Shown here: in pieces, positions 11,162-20,295 of the stretch
Position numbering within the stretch: the stretch's first letter is position 1
Layout: every line of letters starts with the position of its first letter
NCBI RefSeq assembly: GCF_001654835.1
Contig: NZ_LXEP01000007.1
Coordinates: 1 to 64,000 of the forward strand
Direction: 5' to 3'
Length of the DNA: 64,000 bases
From: Buttiauxella gaviniae ATCC 51604
GTDB lineage: Bacteria > Pseudomonadota > Gammaproteobacteria > Enterobacterales > Enterobacteriaceae
The notes under the pieces: generated by a model
Databases searched by the model: none
The model's input: the letters and a program-made list of their open reading frames with translations, nothing else
What the model was told of the DNA's origin: nothing
Made by a program: the position numbers and the translations under genes

Positions 11162-12631
11162 TTAATTTTTAAAGGTTTTCGGGAAGGTCATTTCGCTGTA
11201 TTTCACGAAACGCGTTCCTTTAGTGATTTTGTAACCCAGCCAAATCGCCAGGAACAGCGGGATACCGATGTACGTCGCGGTCACGCCGGCCCAGTCAATT
11301 TTGTCTGCCAGGAATGCTTCGTAGTTCTGACCCAAAGTAATAATCAGGCACAGGACGAAAGCAAAGATTGGCCCCAGCGGGAAGAAGCCAGATACATACG
11401 GCAGGTCATTAAGATCAAGACCTTGCTTCACATAACCACGGCGGAAACGGTAGTGGCTGATGGCAATCCCCAGCCAGGCAATGAAGCCGGTCATACCGGA
11501 AGTATTCAGCAACCACAGGTAAACGGTCTGGTTCCCGAACATTGATGTCAGGAAGCACAGGCCCGCCACCACGGTAGTGGCGTACAGCGCATTACGCGGC
11601 ACGCCGCCACGGGAAAGCTTAGAGAAAATGCGTGGCGCTTTGCCGTCGCACGCCAGGGTGTAAAGCATGCGCGTTGAGGCGTACATCCCGGAGTTACCCG
11701 CCGAAAGCACCGCCGTCAGAATAACCGCATTCATTACAGCCGCCGCAGACAGCAGACCCGCATGCTCGAAGACCAGCGTGAACGGGCTCACGCCGATGTC
11801 TTTTACATCGTTACGCAGCAGGCTCGGATCGGTATAAGGAATGATCAGGCTGATAATCAGAATCGCGAACACATAGAACAGCAGGATACGCCAGAACACC
11901 TGACGCACAGCACGTGGGATGTTTTTGCCTGGATCTTCAGATTCGCCCGCAGCCACACCGATAAGCTCAGTCCCCTGGAATGAGAATCCGACTATCATCG
12001 CGACACCAATCATCGCGGAGAATCCACCAGCAAACGGTGCATCACCAATTGCCCAGTTGCTCCAGCCAGCAGGTTGTGCACCTTTAAAGATGCCGAGGAT
12101 CATCATCACACCGACAATGATAAAGATGACAACGGTGACAACTTTAATCAGTGAGAACCAATATTCTGCTTCACCAAAACCTTTAACGGAGATGTAGTTC
12201 AGCAAGAACATGATGCCGAGGAACAGTGCACTCCAGATCCAGCCAGGGGTATCAGGGAACCAGTAGTTCATCACCAGTTGTGATGCGACCAGGTCAACCG
12301 CGATAGTTACCGCCCAGTTGTACCAGTAGTTCCAGCCCAGCGCGAAACCGAAGCCTTCTTCAACGTATTGTTGCCCGTAAGTAGCAAAAGAGCCCGAAAC
12401 CGGCATATATGCCGCAAGCTCACCCAAACTTGTCATCAGGAAGTACACCATCAGACCAATCAGCATGTAGGAGAGCAACGCGCCGCCAGGGCCCGCTTGA
12501 GAAATGGTTGCACCAGAGGCAACAAATAGCCCAGTACCGATGGAACCGCCGATGGCGATCATCGTTAAGTGGCGCGCTTTTAACTCACGGCGTAAGCCAG
12601 GCGCTTGTGTTGTTTTATCTTGAGAAACCAT
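11162..12631 (-). CDS. lysP: Lysine-specific permease
   Basis: APC-superfamily H+/lysine symporter in the inner membrane; in E. coli it also senses lysine for CadC. The protein has 489 residues and about 12 TM helices, with the family-typical MIAIGGSIGTGLFVASG stretch in TM1 and GFSFQGTELIGVAAGESEDP near TM6. It is almost identical to E. coli LysP through most of its length. The start at 12631 gives MVSQDKTTQAPGL, matching the known N-terminus; an in-frame codon 21 nt upstream was rejected. Confidence 0.97.
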   Translation of the reverse strand: MVSQDKTTQAPGLRRELKARHLTMIAIGGSIGTGLFVASGATISQAGPGGALLSYMLIGLMVYFLMTSLGELAAYMPVSGSFATYGQQYVEEGFGFALGWNYWYNWAVTIAVDLVASQLVMNYWFPDTPGWIWSALFLGIMFLLNYISVKGFGEAEYWFSLIKVVTVVIFIIVGVMMILGIFKGAQPAGWSNWAIGDAPFAGGFSAMIGVAMIVGFSFQGTELIGVAAGESEDPGKNIPRAVRQVFWRILLFYVFAILIISLIIPYTDPSLLRNDVKDIGVSPFTLVFEHAGLLSAAAVMNAVILTAVLSAGNSGMYASTRMLYTLACDGKAPRIFSKLSRGGVPRNALYATTVVAGLCFLTSMFGNQTVYLWLLNTSGMTGFIAWLGIAISHYRFRRGYVKQGLDLNDLPYVSGFFPLGPIFAFVLCLIITLGQNYEAFLADKIDWAGVTATYIGIPLFLAIWLGYKITKGTRFVKYSEMTFPKTFKN

Positions 12632-12738
12632 AGAAAATTGCGGTCCGTCCAAAAAATGAGGCGAGATTGTAGCAAACCAGAGTCAGACTTATAGTAGAAA
12701 TACGCTGTTATAAGAGAGCTTCATAATCGGCGGTGGAT

Positions 12739-12757
12739 TATAAGTAACGCACTTATA
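12739..12757. promoter_or_regulatory. Inverted repeat upstream of lysP
   Basis: TATAAGT-aacgc-ACTTATA is a perfect 7-bp inverted repeat, about 110 bp before the lysP start in the 207-bp gap to the next gene. It could be an operator for lysP, which ArgP activates in E. coli. No specific factor can be assigned. Confidence 0.4.
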
Positions 12758-12838
12758 CCAGGGAGTCTGTGAGAGGTTTTTTTCGACATTTGAATGAGAT
12801 GTGGGAGTCCCTTCCCCTGCAGGTAATAGAAGTTACTG

Positions 12839-13948
12839 CTATTTAAAATCGACCTTCATTAATTCGGGGATAGTGACATCACGTGTCGTTTCAACACAGC
12901 GGTTGATGTAATCGACAAAACGCGGCGGCGGTGACATACCTAAATCCAACAGTTTCTTATTCGAGAAACGCACATTCAGCCTAGAAAATTCACCATATAA
13001 ACGCATTGCTCTTAGCATCAGCCTTTCATTACAGGGGCCGTAAATTGTTTTGAAATCTCTGCGTTCTTTTACCAACTCGCTGTAATCCACTTGCTGATAA
13101 GTAGAATAGATAGGTTTTTGATTGAGTGCCGCGGCCATCGCTTTATCTATTTCGACAAACTGAGTACTACCTGTGTCACCCGCTGATATGTGATAAACCC
13201 TTTCGGTTAGCTTTGAGCGTTTTGTTAATAACAAAAGTGCCTCAGCACAGTAATCCACAGGAATAACATCGATTTTATCTTCCATTGAACACATGAACTT
13301 CCCAAGCATCAGCACCATGCGGAATACCCAGAAAATGCTGCTGGATGGACGGCAACCTTCTTCACTGTGCCCTACCACAATTGAAGGGCGAGCAATAACT
13401 AAAGGCAGTTGCGGGCAATGTTCTACCATCAATTGCTCAATGGTGGATTTAGACCACGTATATTGAACCAAATGCTCTTCTTCAGGCTTGCGCGCCATGC
13501 TTTCTGTTACCAGCGTCCCTGCATCCGGTACACATGACATTGCGGTTCCCACATGTACAAAACGGACCAAACCCGACACATCCGCCATCCGTTTGACGAA
13601 TTTAAGTGTACCTTCAACGTTCACTTTCCAGATCAGCGCATTATCACCAAATGAAGCGACAGCGGCGGAGTTGATCACGTGGGTTACAAAAGAGAGCCTG
13701 GCATCATCCAAAAAATCTTCTGAAGCAGCTAAATCACCGAGTAATATGTTTTCTTCATTAATTTTATTAAGTAAGGCTTCACTGCAACCAAACTTAGCAA
13801 GGTTATTCCTGACCCTAACGACACCTTCTTTAGGCGAGTTAGCCCTTACTAATAACAAGTATGAGTTAATTGAAGAATCAGAAAGCGCTCGAGCTAATAC
13901 AGCACCACCCAGAAAACCTGTGGCTCCGGTAATCAATAAATTGCTCAT
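12839..13948 (-). CDS. NAD(P)-dependent thioester / fatty-acyl reductase-like SDR
   Basis: A 369-aa extended short-chain dehydrogenase. It begins with the Rossmann motif ITGATGFLGGAVLARAL and a LLVRANSPKEGVVRV segment typical of the male-sterility/NAD_binding_4 class found in fatty acyl-CoA reductases and carboxylic-acid-reductase R domains. It has VNVEGTLKFVK and the catalytic Y-x-x-x-K pair in YTWSKSTIEQL. There is no carrier or adenylation domain, so it would act on a free acyl-CoA or acyl-ACP thioester, or on another carbonyl substrate. It is not part of the E. coli lysP-yeiE neighbourhood. It probably forms a unit with the membrane-protein gene upstream. Its substrate is unknown. Confidence 0.75.
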   Translation of the reverse strand: MSNLLITGATGFLGGAVLARALSDSSINSYLLLVRANSPKEGVVRVRNNLAKFGCSEALLNKINEENILLGDLAASEDFLDDARLSFVTHVINSAAVASFGDNALIWKVNVEGTLKFVKRMADVSGLVRFVHVGTAMSCVPDAGTLVTESMARKPEEEHLVQYTWSKSTIEQLMVEHCPQLPLVIARPSIVVGHSEEGCRPSSSIFWVFRMVLMLGKFMCSMEDKIDVIPVDYCAEALLLLTKRSKLTERVYHISAGDTGSTQFVEIDKAMAAALNQKPIYSTYQQVDYSELVKERRDFKTIYGPCNERLMLRAMRLYGEFSRLNVRFSNKKLLDLGMSPPPRFVDYINRCVETTRDVTIPELMKVDFK

Positions 13949-14187
13949 TTTAGAAACTCTGGATTTAAAAACGCCATACTACGTGGCGATTTATAAACAG
14001 CGCATCAATAAAAACAATAACAAAAAGCAGGGTTGAATTTTATTTGTAACTTACTGTATTCATGATTAATTTATAAAATCACAAATTAACTCCGTTTAAA
14101 TACGGTATATTGATTTTATAATTTATTAATGTCTTGCGAGACCAAGCAGGCAACTTTAAATTAACAACAATTGTATAATTTATTTTA
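13949..14187. other. AT-rich gap inside the lysP-yeiE insert
   Basis: No gene is visible in these 239 bp. The stretch is strikingly richer in A and T than the flanking core genes and contains several TATAAT-like hexamers on the minus strand, so the SDR gene may have its own promoter here. The low GC supports a foreign origin of the insert. Confidence 0.5.
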
Positions 14188-14673
14188 TTAAAAAATGAGT
14201 TTATATATGTAACCGCTAGAAATCATAGCCAAAAGAGTGCCAGTCAAAATAATTAGCATGGTTGGTAGTACACGTGGCTGCGCAAACCAAAATGAATTCA
14301 GCCCCTTTTTAATCCGCATAGACTGCACCGATTCAACAAAACCCATGCAGAAAAAGGTGGAGCTGATTAGCGTAAACCAAGGGCTGATATCAAGCCCTTT
14401 CCAGGCAAAATAGGCATTAGAAAAGTGAAACTTTGCCAGCAAACAGGCTGAACAAAATCGAGGAAAGTAACGCCTCCCAATCAATAAAATTGTGGTGCCT
14501 ACTGCGGCCCCCAACATCACCCACTGCATTGCAATGCCGTGTACTGTAACGATATCAAGCAGTAAAAATCCCGTGCCAACAACAATGGTTAAAATTGCGG
14601 CACAGTTTGCACAGAGTCGATAAAGATTCAGGTTGTCGGTGTAGCGAGCTGATGCAATTTCTTTAACATCCAT
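14188..14673 (-). CDS. Unrecognised small integral membrane protein
   Basis: About 161 aa starting at the ATG MDVKEIASARY; the frame stays open upstream to a TTG at 14739, and no strong ribosome site decides between them. About four hydrophobic helices are visible (ILTIVVGTGFLLLDIV; MQWVMLGAAVGTTILLIG; FTLISSTFFCMGFV; LPTMLIILTGTLLAMISSG). The cysteine pairs CANC and CSAC lie next to helices. I do not recognise the family. It is upstream of and co-directional with the SDR gene, 239 bp apart, and absent from the E. coli locus. A membrane partner in lipid or quinone modification is possible but speculative. Confidence 0.6.
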   Translation of the reverse strand: MDVKEIASARYTDNLNLYRLCANCAAILTIVVGTGFLLLDIVTVHGIAMQWVMLGAAVGTTILLIGRRYFPRFCSACLLAKFHFSNAYFAWKGLDISPWFTLISSTFFCMGFVESVQSMRIKKGLNSFWFAQPRVLPTMLIILTGTLLAMISSGYIYKLIF

Positions 14674-14809
14674 TGATTCATAATCTCTGACGTCTATAAG
14701 GGTGGTAACAGCCTGTTTGCTGAGCAGCAGGATACCCAAAACAGCAAAGTCTTAATTGATTTTAAACAAGGACGCCTTGTAAACAACACCTGTGAATCCA
14801 GCTAGCCTG

Positions 14810-15676
14810 CTACTCATCGCAATATTTTAAAAAACGCTGTAAGGCATTAGAAATATGTTTCTGACGATGGTGAATCCGATACAAAGTACGCACCAGGCGC
14901 GGCAACGGTACTGGCACTTCCACCAGCGAGCCAGTTTCCAGTTGTTCCGCAATCACCCTTCGCGACAGGCAACTGATGCCAAGACCATGGCGCACCGCAT
15001 GTTTAATGGCTTCCGAATTTCCCAATTCCATACCGAGATGAAATTGCGGCAGATGAGAAAGTAGCAAGTAATCGACAATTTCACGTGTACCAGAACCTTT
15101 TTCGCGCAGGATCCACTGCTGCTGTGCAAGACTTTCCAGAGTGACCGGCTGCTGCAATAAAGGTGCGCTTGGTGGCGAAAATACGACGAGCTCATCTTCC
15201 AGCCAGGGCTCGGTCACCAATTCTGTCATATGGCTCGGCCCTTCAATCAGACCAATATCAACCCGGAAGTCGGCAACAGCGTTAATCACATCCTGACTGT
15301 TGCCAACGCTCATTTCCAGCGGGAGATTTGGAAAATCGCGGCGATAATGAGCAATCATTTCCGGCAGAATATAATTGCCTATAGTGCTGCTGGCATAAAC
15401 GCGAATGGCACCGTTATCCTCTTTAAACAGTTGTTCGACTTCTATTGCCTGCTCAAGCAAACCCACCACGCGCGGATACAGCAAACGGCCATGTTCATTA
15501 ACAACCAGGCGTTTGCCTACCCTATCGAACAATTGCACGCCTAACTGCCCTTCAAGATCGGACAGCGCCGCACTTACCGCAGACTGAGACAACGCCAGCA
15601 TTTGCGATGCCTGTGTAGTAGAGCCGCTTTTGAGAACTTCAGCGAAGACTTCAAGTTGCCGCAGTGTGATATGCAT
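14810..15676 (-). CDS. yeiE: LysR-type regulator YeiE
   Basis: A LysR-family transcription factor of 288 aa, with an N-terminal helix-turn-helix ([23 protein letters not shown]) and a periplasmic-binding-protein-like effector domain (from about residue 90, [18 protein letters not shown]). It is divergent from yeiH, the usual arrangement for a LysR regulator and its target. ATG at 15676 gives [11 protein letters not shown] as in E. coli; a GTG three codons upstream is also possible. A perfect inverted repeat lies between the two genes. Confidence 0.94.
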   Translation of the reverse strand: MHITLRQLEVFAEVLKSGSTTQASQMLALSQSAVSAALSDLEGQLGVQLFDRVGKRLVVNEHGRLLYPRVVGLLEQAIEVEQLFKEDNGAIRVYASSTIGNYILPEMIAHYRRDFPNLPLEMSVGNSQDVINAVADFRVDIGLIEGPSHMTELVTEPWLEDELVVFSPPSAPLLQQPVTLESLAQQQWILREKGSGTREIVDYLLLSHLPQFHLGMELGNSEAIKHAVRHGLGISCLSRRVIAEQLETGSLVEVPVPLPRLVRTLYRIHHRQKHISNALQRFLKYCDE

Positions 15677-15703
15677 AGTGGACACGCCTTAACACTTATT
15701 CAG

Positions 15704-15727
15704 ATTGATTATAAATATATAATCAAT
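15704..15727. promoter_or_regulatory. Probable YeiE operator
   Basis: ATTGATTAT-aaatat-ATAATCAAT is a perfect 9-bp inverted repeat with a 6-bp spacer, located between the divergent yeiE and yeiH genes. Its size and symmetry suit a LysR-family dimer site. The binding protein is assigned only by adjacency. Confidence 0.6.
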
Positions 15728-15833
15728 TTTATTTTTAAGCCAGCAGGCCTTACTCTTTTGCCAACAGCCAGGACAGTTCGAGTTACAGGAAAGCTGCAGC
15801 TTGAACTATGACGGGTACATAAAGGAGAAGGTT

Positions 15834-16883
15834 ATGGCTACGCTATCAATTCCCGATCATCGACATACATTGTGGCATTTTCTGCCAGGTCTTGCTCTTG
15901 CTGCCAGTATTACGGCTCTGGCGCTTTGGTTGGGTAACATTCCTTCCGTTGCGGGCCTCGGCCTGGGTGCATTAACACTCGCGATTCTGTGCGGCATGGT
16001 GATTGGCAACACGCTTTACCCGAAAATCTGGCAACACTGTGATGGCGGTGTACTGTTTGCCAAGCAACATCTGTTGCGTCTTGGGATCATTTTATATGGC
16101 TTTCGACTGACGTTTTCTCAGATTGCGGATGTCGGCGCCAGCGGTGTCATTATTGATGTTCTGACATTAACCAGCACCTTCGCCCTCGCCTGCTGGCTGG
16201 GTCAGAAAGTGTTTGGTCTGGATAAACAAACCAGCTGGTTAATTGGCGCCGGTAGCAGTATTTGCGGTGCTGCGGCGATTCTGGCAACCGAGCCGGTTGT
16301 GAAAGCCGAAGCCAGCAAAGTAACCGTAGCGGTCGCAACGGTGGTGATTTTTGGCACGCTTGCGATCTTCATTTATCCAATGATTTATCCGTACGTTACA
16401 CAATGGTTCACGCCAGAAACCTTTGGGATTTATACCGGTTCAACGATGCATGAAGTCGCTCAAGTGGTTGCCGCAGGGCATGCCATCAGCCCTGAAACTG
16501 AAAACGCGGCGGTAATTGCGAAAATGCTGCGCGTAATGATGCTGGCTCCATTCCTGATTTTCCTGGCAGCTCGCGTCAAACAACTGGCTCCGGCAGGCCA
16601 GGCGCAGAAAAGCAAAATCACCATTCCATGGTTTGCGGTGCTGTTTATTGTGGTTGCGATGTTTAACTCACTGCACTTACTGCCAGCTTGGGCGGTCAAT
16701 GCTTTGATAACACTGGATACTTTCTTGCTAGCAATGGCGATGGCGGCTCTGGGTTTAACCACTCACTTCAGCGCGCTGAAAAAAGCTGGTGTACGCCCGC
16801 TGCTGATGGCTCTAGTGCTATTTCTCTGGCTGATCGTTGGCGGTGGCGCAATTAACCTTGGTATCCATCACCTGATGGCATAA
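15834..16883 (+). CDS. yeiH: UPF0324 inner-membrane protein YeiH
   Basis: An integral membrane protein of 349 aa, exactly the E. coli length, with about 10 TM helices of the PSE/UPF0324 family. Conserved stretches include RLGIILYGFRLTFSQIADVG, LIGAGSSICGAAAILATEP and GSTMHEVAQVVAAG. It is thought to be a sulfur-oxyanion exporter or permease, but this is not settled. The start at 15834 is preceded by a strong AAGGAGAAGG. It is divergent from yeiE and followed by a terminator. Confidence 0.94.
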   Translation: MATLSIPDHRHTLWHFLPGLALAASITALALWLGNIPSVAGLGLGALTLAILCGMVIGNTLYPKIWQHCDGGVLFAKQHLLRLGIILYGFRLTFSQIADVGASGVIIDVLTLTSTFALACWLGQKVFGLDKQTSWLIGAGSSICGAAAILATEPVVKAEASKVTVAVATVVIFGTLAIFIYPMIYPYVTQWFTPETFGIYTGSTMHEVAQVVAAGHAISPETENAAVIAKMLRVMMLAPFLIFLAARVKQLAPAGQAQKSKITIPWFAVLFIVVAMFNSLHLLPAWAVNALITLDTFLLAMAMAALGLTTHFSALKKAGVRPLLMALVLFLWLIVGGGAINLGIHHLMA

Positions 16884-16906
16884 AGAGGTACGGAAAATTC
16901 CTGTCT

Positions 16907-16944
16907 AACCCGCTATCATTGTCCGTTTCCCGATAGCGGGTTTT
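16907..16944 (+). terminator. Intrinsic terminator after yeiH
   Basis: aacccgctatc (16907-16917) pairs perfectly with gatagcgggtt (16932-16942), followed by T residues. It lies just 5' of the nfo ribosome-binding site, so nfo must start within or just beyond it or depend on readthrough. Confidence 0.75.
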
Positions 16945-16960
16945 GACAGGAGTAAGAATG

Positions 16961-17818
16961 ATGAAGTTTATTGGCGCACATGTCAGTGCTGCAGGTGGTC
17001 TGGAAAATGCCGCAATTCGCGCGCACGAACTCGAAGCCACTGCTTTTGCCCTGTTCACCAAAAACCAACGCCAGTGGCGTGCAGCTCCGCTTACTGACGA
17101 AGTTATCAGCAATTTCAAACGAGCCTGTGAAAAGTATCATTACGGGCCGGGACAAATCCTCCCTCACGACAGCTATCTCATTAACCTTGGCCATCCGGTT
17201 GAGGAAGCGCTGGAAAAATCCCGCGAAGCCTTTATTGATGAGATGGAACGTTGCATGCAGCTGGGCTTAACGCTGCTGAACTTCCACCCCGGCAGTCACC
17301 TGATGCAAATCCCTGAAGAAGAGTGCCTTGCCCGCATTGCTCAGTCGATAAACATCGCGCTGGATAAAACCGAAGGCGTGACTGCGGTGATTGAAAACAC
17401 AGCGGGCCAGGGCAGTAATCTCGGTTTTCGTTTCGAGCATCTGGCCGCAATTATTGATGGCGTAGAAGACAAATCCCGAGTCGGTGTGTGTATTGATACC
17501 TGCCACGCCTTTGCAGCGGGTTATGACCTGCGAACCGAAGAAGACTGCGAAAATACCTTCGCAGAATTCGAGAGAATTGTTGGGTTCGAATATTTATGTG
17601 GCATGCACCTTAATGACGCGAAAAGTGCTTTTGGGAGCCGTGTCGACCGCCATAACAGTCTGGGTGAAGGCAATATTGGCCACACGCCGTTTGCCTGGAT
17701 CATGCGTGATAACCGTTTCGATGGGATTCCGCTAATTCTGGAGACGACGAACCCAGATATCTGGGCTGAAGAGATAGCCTGGTTGAAAGCTCAACAAACT
17801 GAAAAGGCGGTTGCATAA
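16961..17818 (+). CDS. nfo: Endonuclease IV (AP endonuclease)
   Basis: Zn-dependent apurinic/apyrimidinic endonuclease of base excision repair, 285 aa as in E. coli. AP endonuclease family 2 signatures are visible: [30 protein letters not shown] (metal-binding Glu), [15 protein letters not shown] and MHLNDAK. Tandem ATGs occur at 16958 and 16961 behind AGGAG; the second matches the E. coli start. It is followed after 2 nt by yeiI. Confidence 0.96.
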   Translation: MKFIGAHVSAAGGLENAAIRAHELEATAFALFTKNQRQWRAAPLTDEVISNFKRACEKYHYGPGQILPHDSYLINLGHPVEEALEKSREAFIDEMERCMQLGLTLLNFHPGSHLMQIPEEECLARIAQSINIALDKTEGVTAVIENTAGQGSNLGFRFEHLAAIIDGVEDKSRVGVCIDTCHAFAAGYDLRTEEDCENTFAEFERIVGFEYLCGMHLNDAKSAFGSRVDRHNSLGEGNIGHTPFAWIMRDNRFDGIPLILETTNPDIWAEEIAWLKAQQTEKAVA

Positions 17819-17820
17819 CC

Positions 17821-18915
17821 ATGAACGACAGGGAAAAGCAGATACTCAAAATTCTGCGTCGCAATCCGCTTATTCAGCAAAATGAAATTGCTGATATTTT
17901 GCAAATCAGCCGTTCACGCGTTGCAGCCCACATTATGGATTTGATGCGTAAAGGGATGATTAAGGGCAAGGGCTATATCCTTACCGAGCAAGCGTATTGC
18001 GTAGTCGTCGGCGCGATCAATATGGATATTCGTGGTGTTGCGGATATTCATTATCCGCAGGCGGCCTCCAACCCTGGCAGCATTCACTGCTCGGCAGGTG
18101 GCGTGGGCCGCAATATTGCACATAACCTGGCGCTGCTGGGTCGTGATGTCCATTTGATCTCAGCAGTAGGCAGCGATTTTTACGGAGAAACGCTGCTGGA
18201 ACAGACTCGCCAGGCGGGTGTCAATGTCTCCAGCTGTATCCGCCTGCATGGGCATAACACCTCAACCTATCTGTCCATCGCCAATCAGCAAGAAAAAACG
18301 GTGCTGGCGATTAACGACACCCACATTCTGCAACAACTCACGCCGCAATTGCTTAATAGCTCGCGAGATTTGATTCGCCACTCCGGTGTGGTGCTGGCGG
18401 ATTGCAACCTGACGCCGGAAGCCATTGAGTGGGTCTTTACCATTGCTGATAATATTCCTGTCTTTATCGACACCGTTTCTGAGTTCAAAGCGGCAAAAAT
18501 CAAGACTTGGTATTCGCGTATTCATACCCTGAAAACCACGCAAAAAGAGCTGGAGATTCTGTGGGGCCAGCCAATAAATTCAGACGCAGACCGCCTACAG
18601 GCGGTGAATGCCCTGCATCAGCAAGGTGTGCAGCAAATCTTTGTTTGCCTTGAAGATGAGTCTGTCTTTTGTAGTGAGCACAACGGTGAGCAATTCTTAC
18701 TTTCCCGTCCTGCACATCCGGTGGTTGACAGCTTTGGTGCCGATGACGGCTTTATGGCAGGTCTGATTTACAGTTTTCTGGAAGGGAGCGATTTTCGCGA
18801 TAGCGCAAATTTTGCGATGGCCTGCGCGGCATTATCACGCGCCAGCATTAGCATAAATAACCCAACACTTTCCGCCGATAACGCGCTTTACCTGTTACAA
18901 ACCACGAAAGCATGA
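17821..18915 (+). CDS. yeiI: HTH-PfkB fusion, YeiI
   Basis: A 364-aa protein. Residues 1-55 are an Lrp/MarR-like winged helix (QNEIADILQISRSRVAAHIMDLM). The rest is a ribokinase/PfkB domain with NPGSIHCSAGGVGRNIAHNLALLG. It is clearly related to PsuK encoded 3 kb away. The anion-hole motif reads GADD instead of GAGD; the catalytic Asp is kept but the Gly is gone. The fusion suggests a transcription factor that senses a nucleoside or sugar, perhaps pseudouridine, with weak or no kinase activity; this is inference. It begins 2 nt after nfo. Confidence 0.88.
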   Translation: MNDREKQILKILRRNPLIQQNEIADILQISRSRVAAHIMDLMRKGMIKGKGYILTEQAYCVVVGAINMDIRGVADIHYPQAASNPGSIHCSAGGVGRNIAHNLALLGRDVHLISAVGSDFYGETLLEQTRQAGVNVSSCIRLHGHNTSTYLSIANQQEKTVLAINDTHILQQLTPQLLNSSRDLIRHSGVVLADCNLTPEAIEWVFTIADNIPVFIDTVSEFKAAKIKTWYSRIHTLKTTQKELEILWGQPINSDADRLQAVNALHQQGVQQIFVCLEDESVFCSEHNGEQFLLSRPAHPVVDSFGADDGFMAGLIYSFLEGSDFRDSANFAMACAALSRASISINNPTLSADNALYLLQTTKA

Positions 18916-18919
18916 TGTA

Positions 18920-18943
18920 GCGTGCCAGTCGCCACTGGCACGC
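18920..18943. terminator. Hairpin between convergent yeiI and psuT
   Basis: gcgtgccag and ctggcacgc pair perfectly around tcgcca. There is no clear U-tract in either direction, so termination may be factor-assisted. Confidence 0.6.
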
Positions 18944-18950
18944 ATCGATG

Positions 18951-20201
18951 TTATGCCAGACCAATAAAGAAACCGGCAATGGTGGCGCTCATCAGGTTAG
19001 AGAGCGTAGCTGCGGCCAGTGCTCTCACTCCCAACTGCGCAATTTCTGGCGCACGCTTTGGTGCAATTGCTGAAAACGCACCAACCACCACACCGATAGA
19101 GCCAAAGTTTGCAAAGCCACAGAGCGCAAAAGAGATGATTGCGATCGTTTTTACATCCAGGGTACCGGCAGTTTGCAGATACGGAGAGAAGTTGAGATAC
19201 GCAACAAACTCGTTAATGGCCAGCTTCTGACCAATCAGGCTTCCAGCCAGCGTCGCTTCACTCCAGTCTACGCCCATGAGCCAGGCCAGCGGGGCAAGAA
19301 GATAGCCAAAGATTCCTTCAAGTGTGGCATGTCCAAAGCCAAACCAGCCGCCAATGCCGCCGATAATGCCATTGATCATCGCGATAATAGCGACAAAGGC
19401 CATGACAACCGTCGCCACACCTGCTGCGATTTTCAGCCCGGTCATCGCCCCACTTGCCGCCGCTTCAATAATGCTTTTTGGCGGTGTTTCAGTGAATGAC
19501 AGGTTCTCAAAGGTTACCTGAGATGCTTCTGTGGCCGGGCTCAACATTCGGGCGAACAGTATGCCGCCTGGGATTGCCATCAAAGACGCCGCCAGCAGAT
19601 AATCGATCGGCACGCCCATTCCGGCATAGCCAATCATCATTGAGCCAGCAATAGAGGCCATCCCACTACAGATTGCGGTAAACAGTTCATTGCGGTTAAG
19701 GCGATCGATGAAAGGTTTCACGATAGCCGGGATCTCGTTTTGCCCGAGGAAGATGGTGGTGACGGCAACGAATGATTCGATCTTACTGATGTTCAGCGCT
19801 TTTTGGAAAATACCGCCAAGCACACGGATTAGCAGCCCCATTACGCCAATGTAGTAGAGCAAACTGATAAGCGCGGTAACAAAAATGATGGCAGGCAATA
19901 CACGGAAGGCAAAGATAAATCCGGCGCCGTCAAACAGTACATCCATTTTTGGTCCCACCAGTGAACCAAAGATAAATGCGCTACCGGCATCACTGTAGGA
20001 CATCACTTTGTGCACACCGAGTGCTGCCTGTTCAACAAGCCATTTCCCCGGAGGAAAATAGAGCATGATGCCGCCAATGGCGATTTGCAGTAATAACGCC
20101 GCGCCAACGGTACGCAAGCTGATACGTTTTTTATTTACTGACAGCAGAAATGCGATTGCCAGTAATACCGCCATACCCAGAACACTTCTCATTATGTCCA
20201 T
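18951..20201 (-). CDS. psuT: Pseudouridine/nucleoside transporter (NupC/CNT family)
   Basis: Concentrative nucleoside transporter of 416 aa. Conserved CNT stretches are KMDVLFDGAGFIFAFRVLP, FVAVTTIFLGQNEIPAIVKP, the ESFVAV/SPATEASQV blocks and INEFVAYLNFSP. E. coli has two near-identical paralogs, nupX (next to yeiI) and psuT (next to psuG). Here only one copy exists, adjacent to both. I call it psuT because it is co-directional with psuG-psuK and 95 bp behind them, but it could be a nupX/psuT recombinant. Confidence 0.85.
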   Translation of the reverse strand: MDIMRSVLGMAVLLAIAFLLSVNKKRISLRTVGAALLLQIAIGGIMLYFPPGKWLVEQAALGVHKVMSYSDAGSAFIFGSLVGPKMDVLFDGAGFIFAFRVLPAIIFVTALISLLYYIGVMGLLIRVLGGIFQKALNISKIESFVAVTTIFLGQNEIPAIVKPFIDRLNRNELFTAICSGMASIAGSMMIGYAGMGVPIDYLLAASLMAIPGGILFARMLSPATEASQVTFENLSFTETPPKSIIEAAASGAMTGLKIAAGVATVVMAFVAIIAMINGIIGGIGGWFGFGHATLEGIFGYLLAPLAWLMGVDWSEATLAGSLIGQKLAINEFVAYLNFSPYLQTAGTLDVKTIAIISFALCGFANFGSIGVVVGAFSAIAPKRAPEIAQLGVRALAAATLSNLMSATIAGFFIGLA

Positions 20202-20295
20202 AATGATTTTCCCTTCATGCCAGGAAACCCGACGTTAACGCCAGGTTTTGGTATGTTTGATATTCGCGGGCGACCGCTCTGCCCATGGTTTTTTA

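Noticed and set aside
18690-18770. yeiI as a decayed pseudogene because of GADD in the kinase motif
   Set aside because: The frame is full length with an intact DNA-binding domain, and as far as I recall E. coli YeiI has the same change, so it looks like a fixed family feature.
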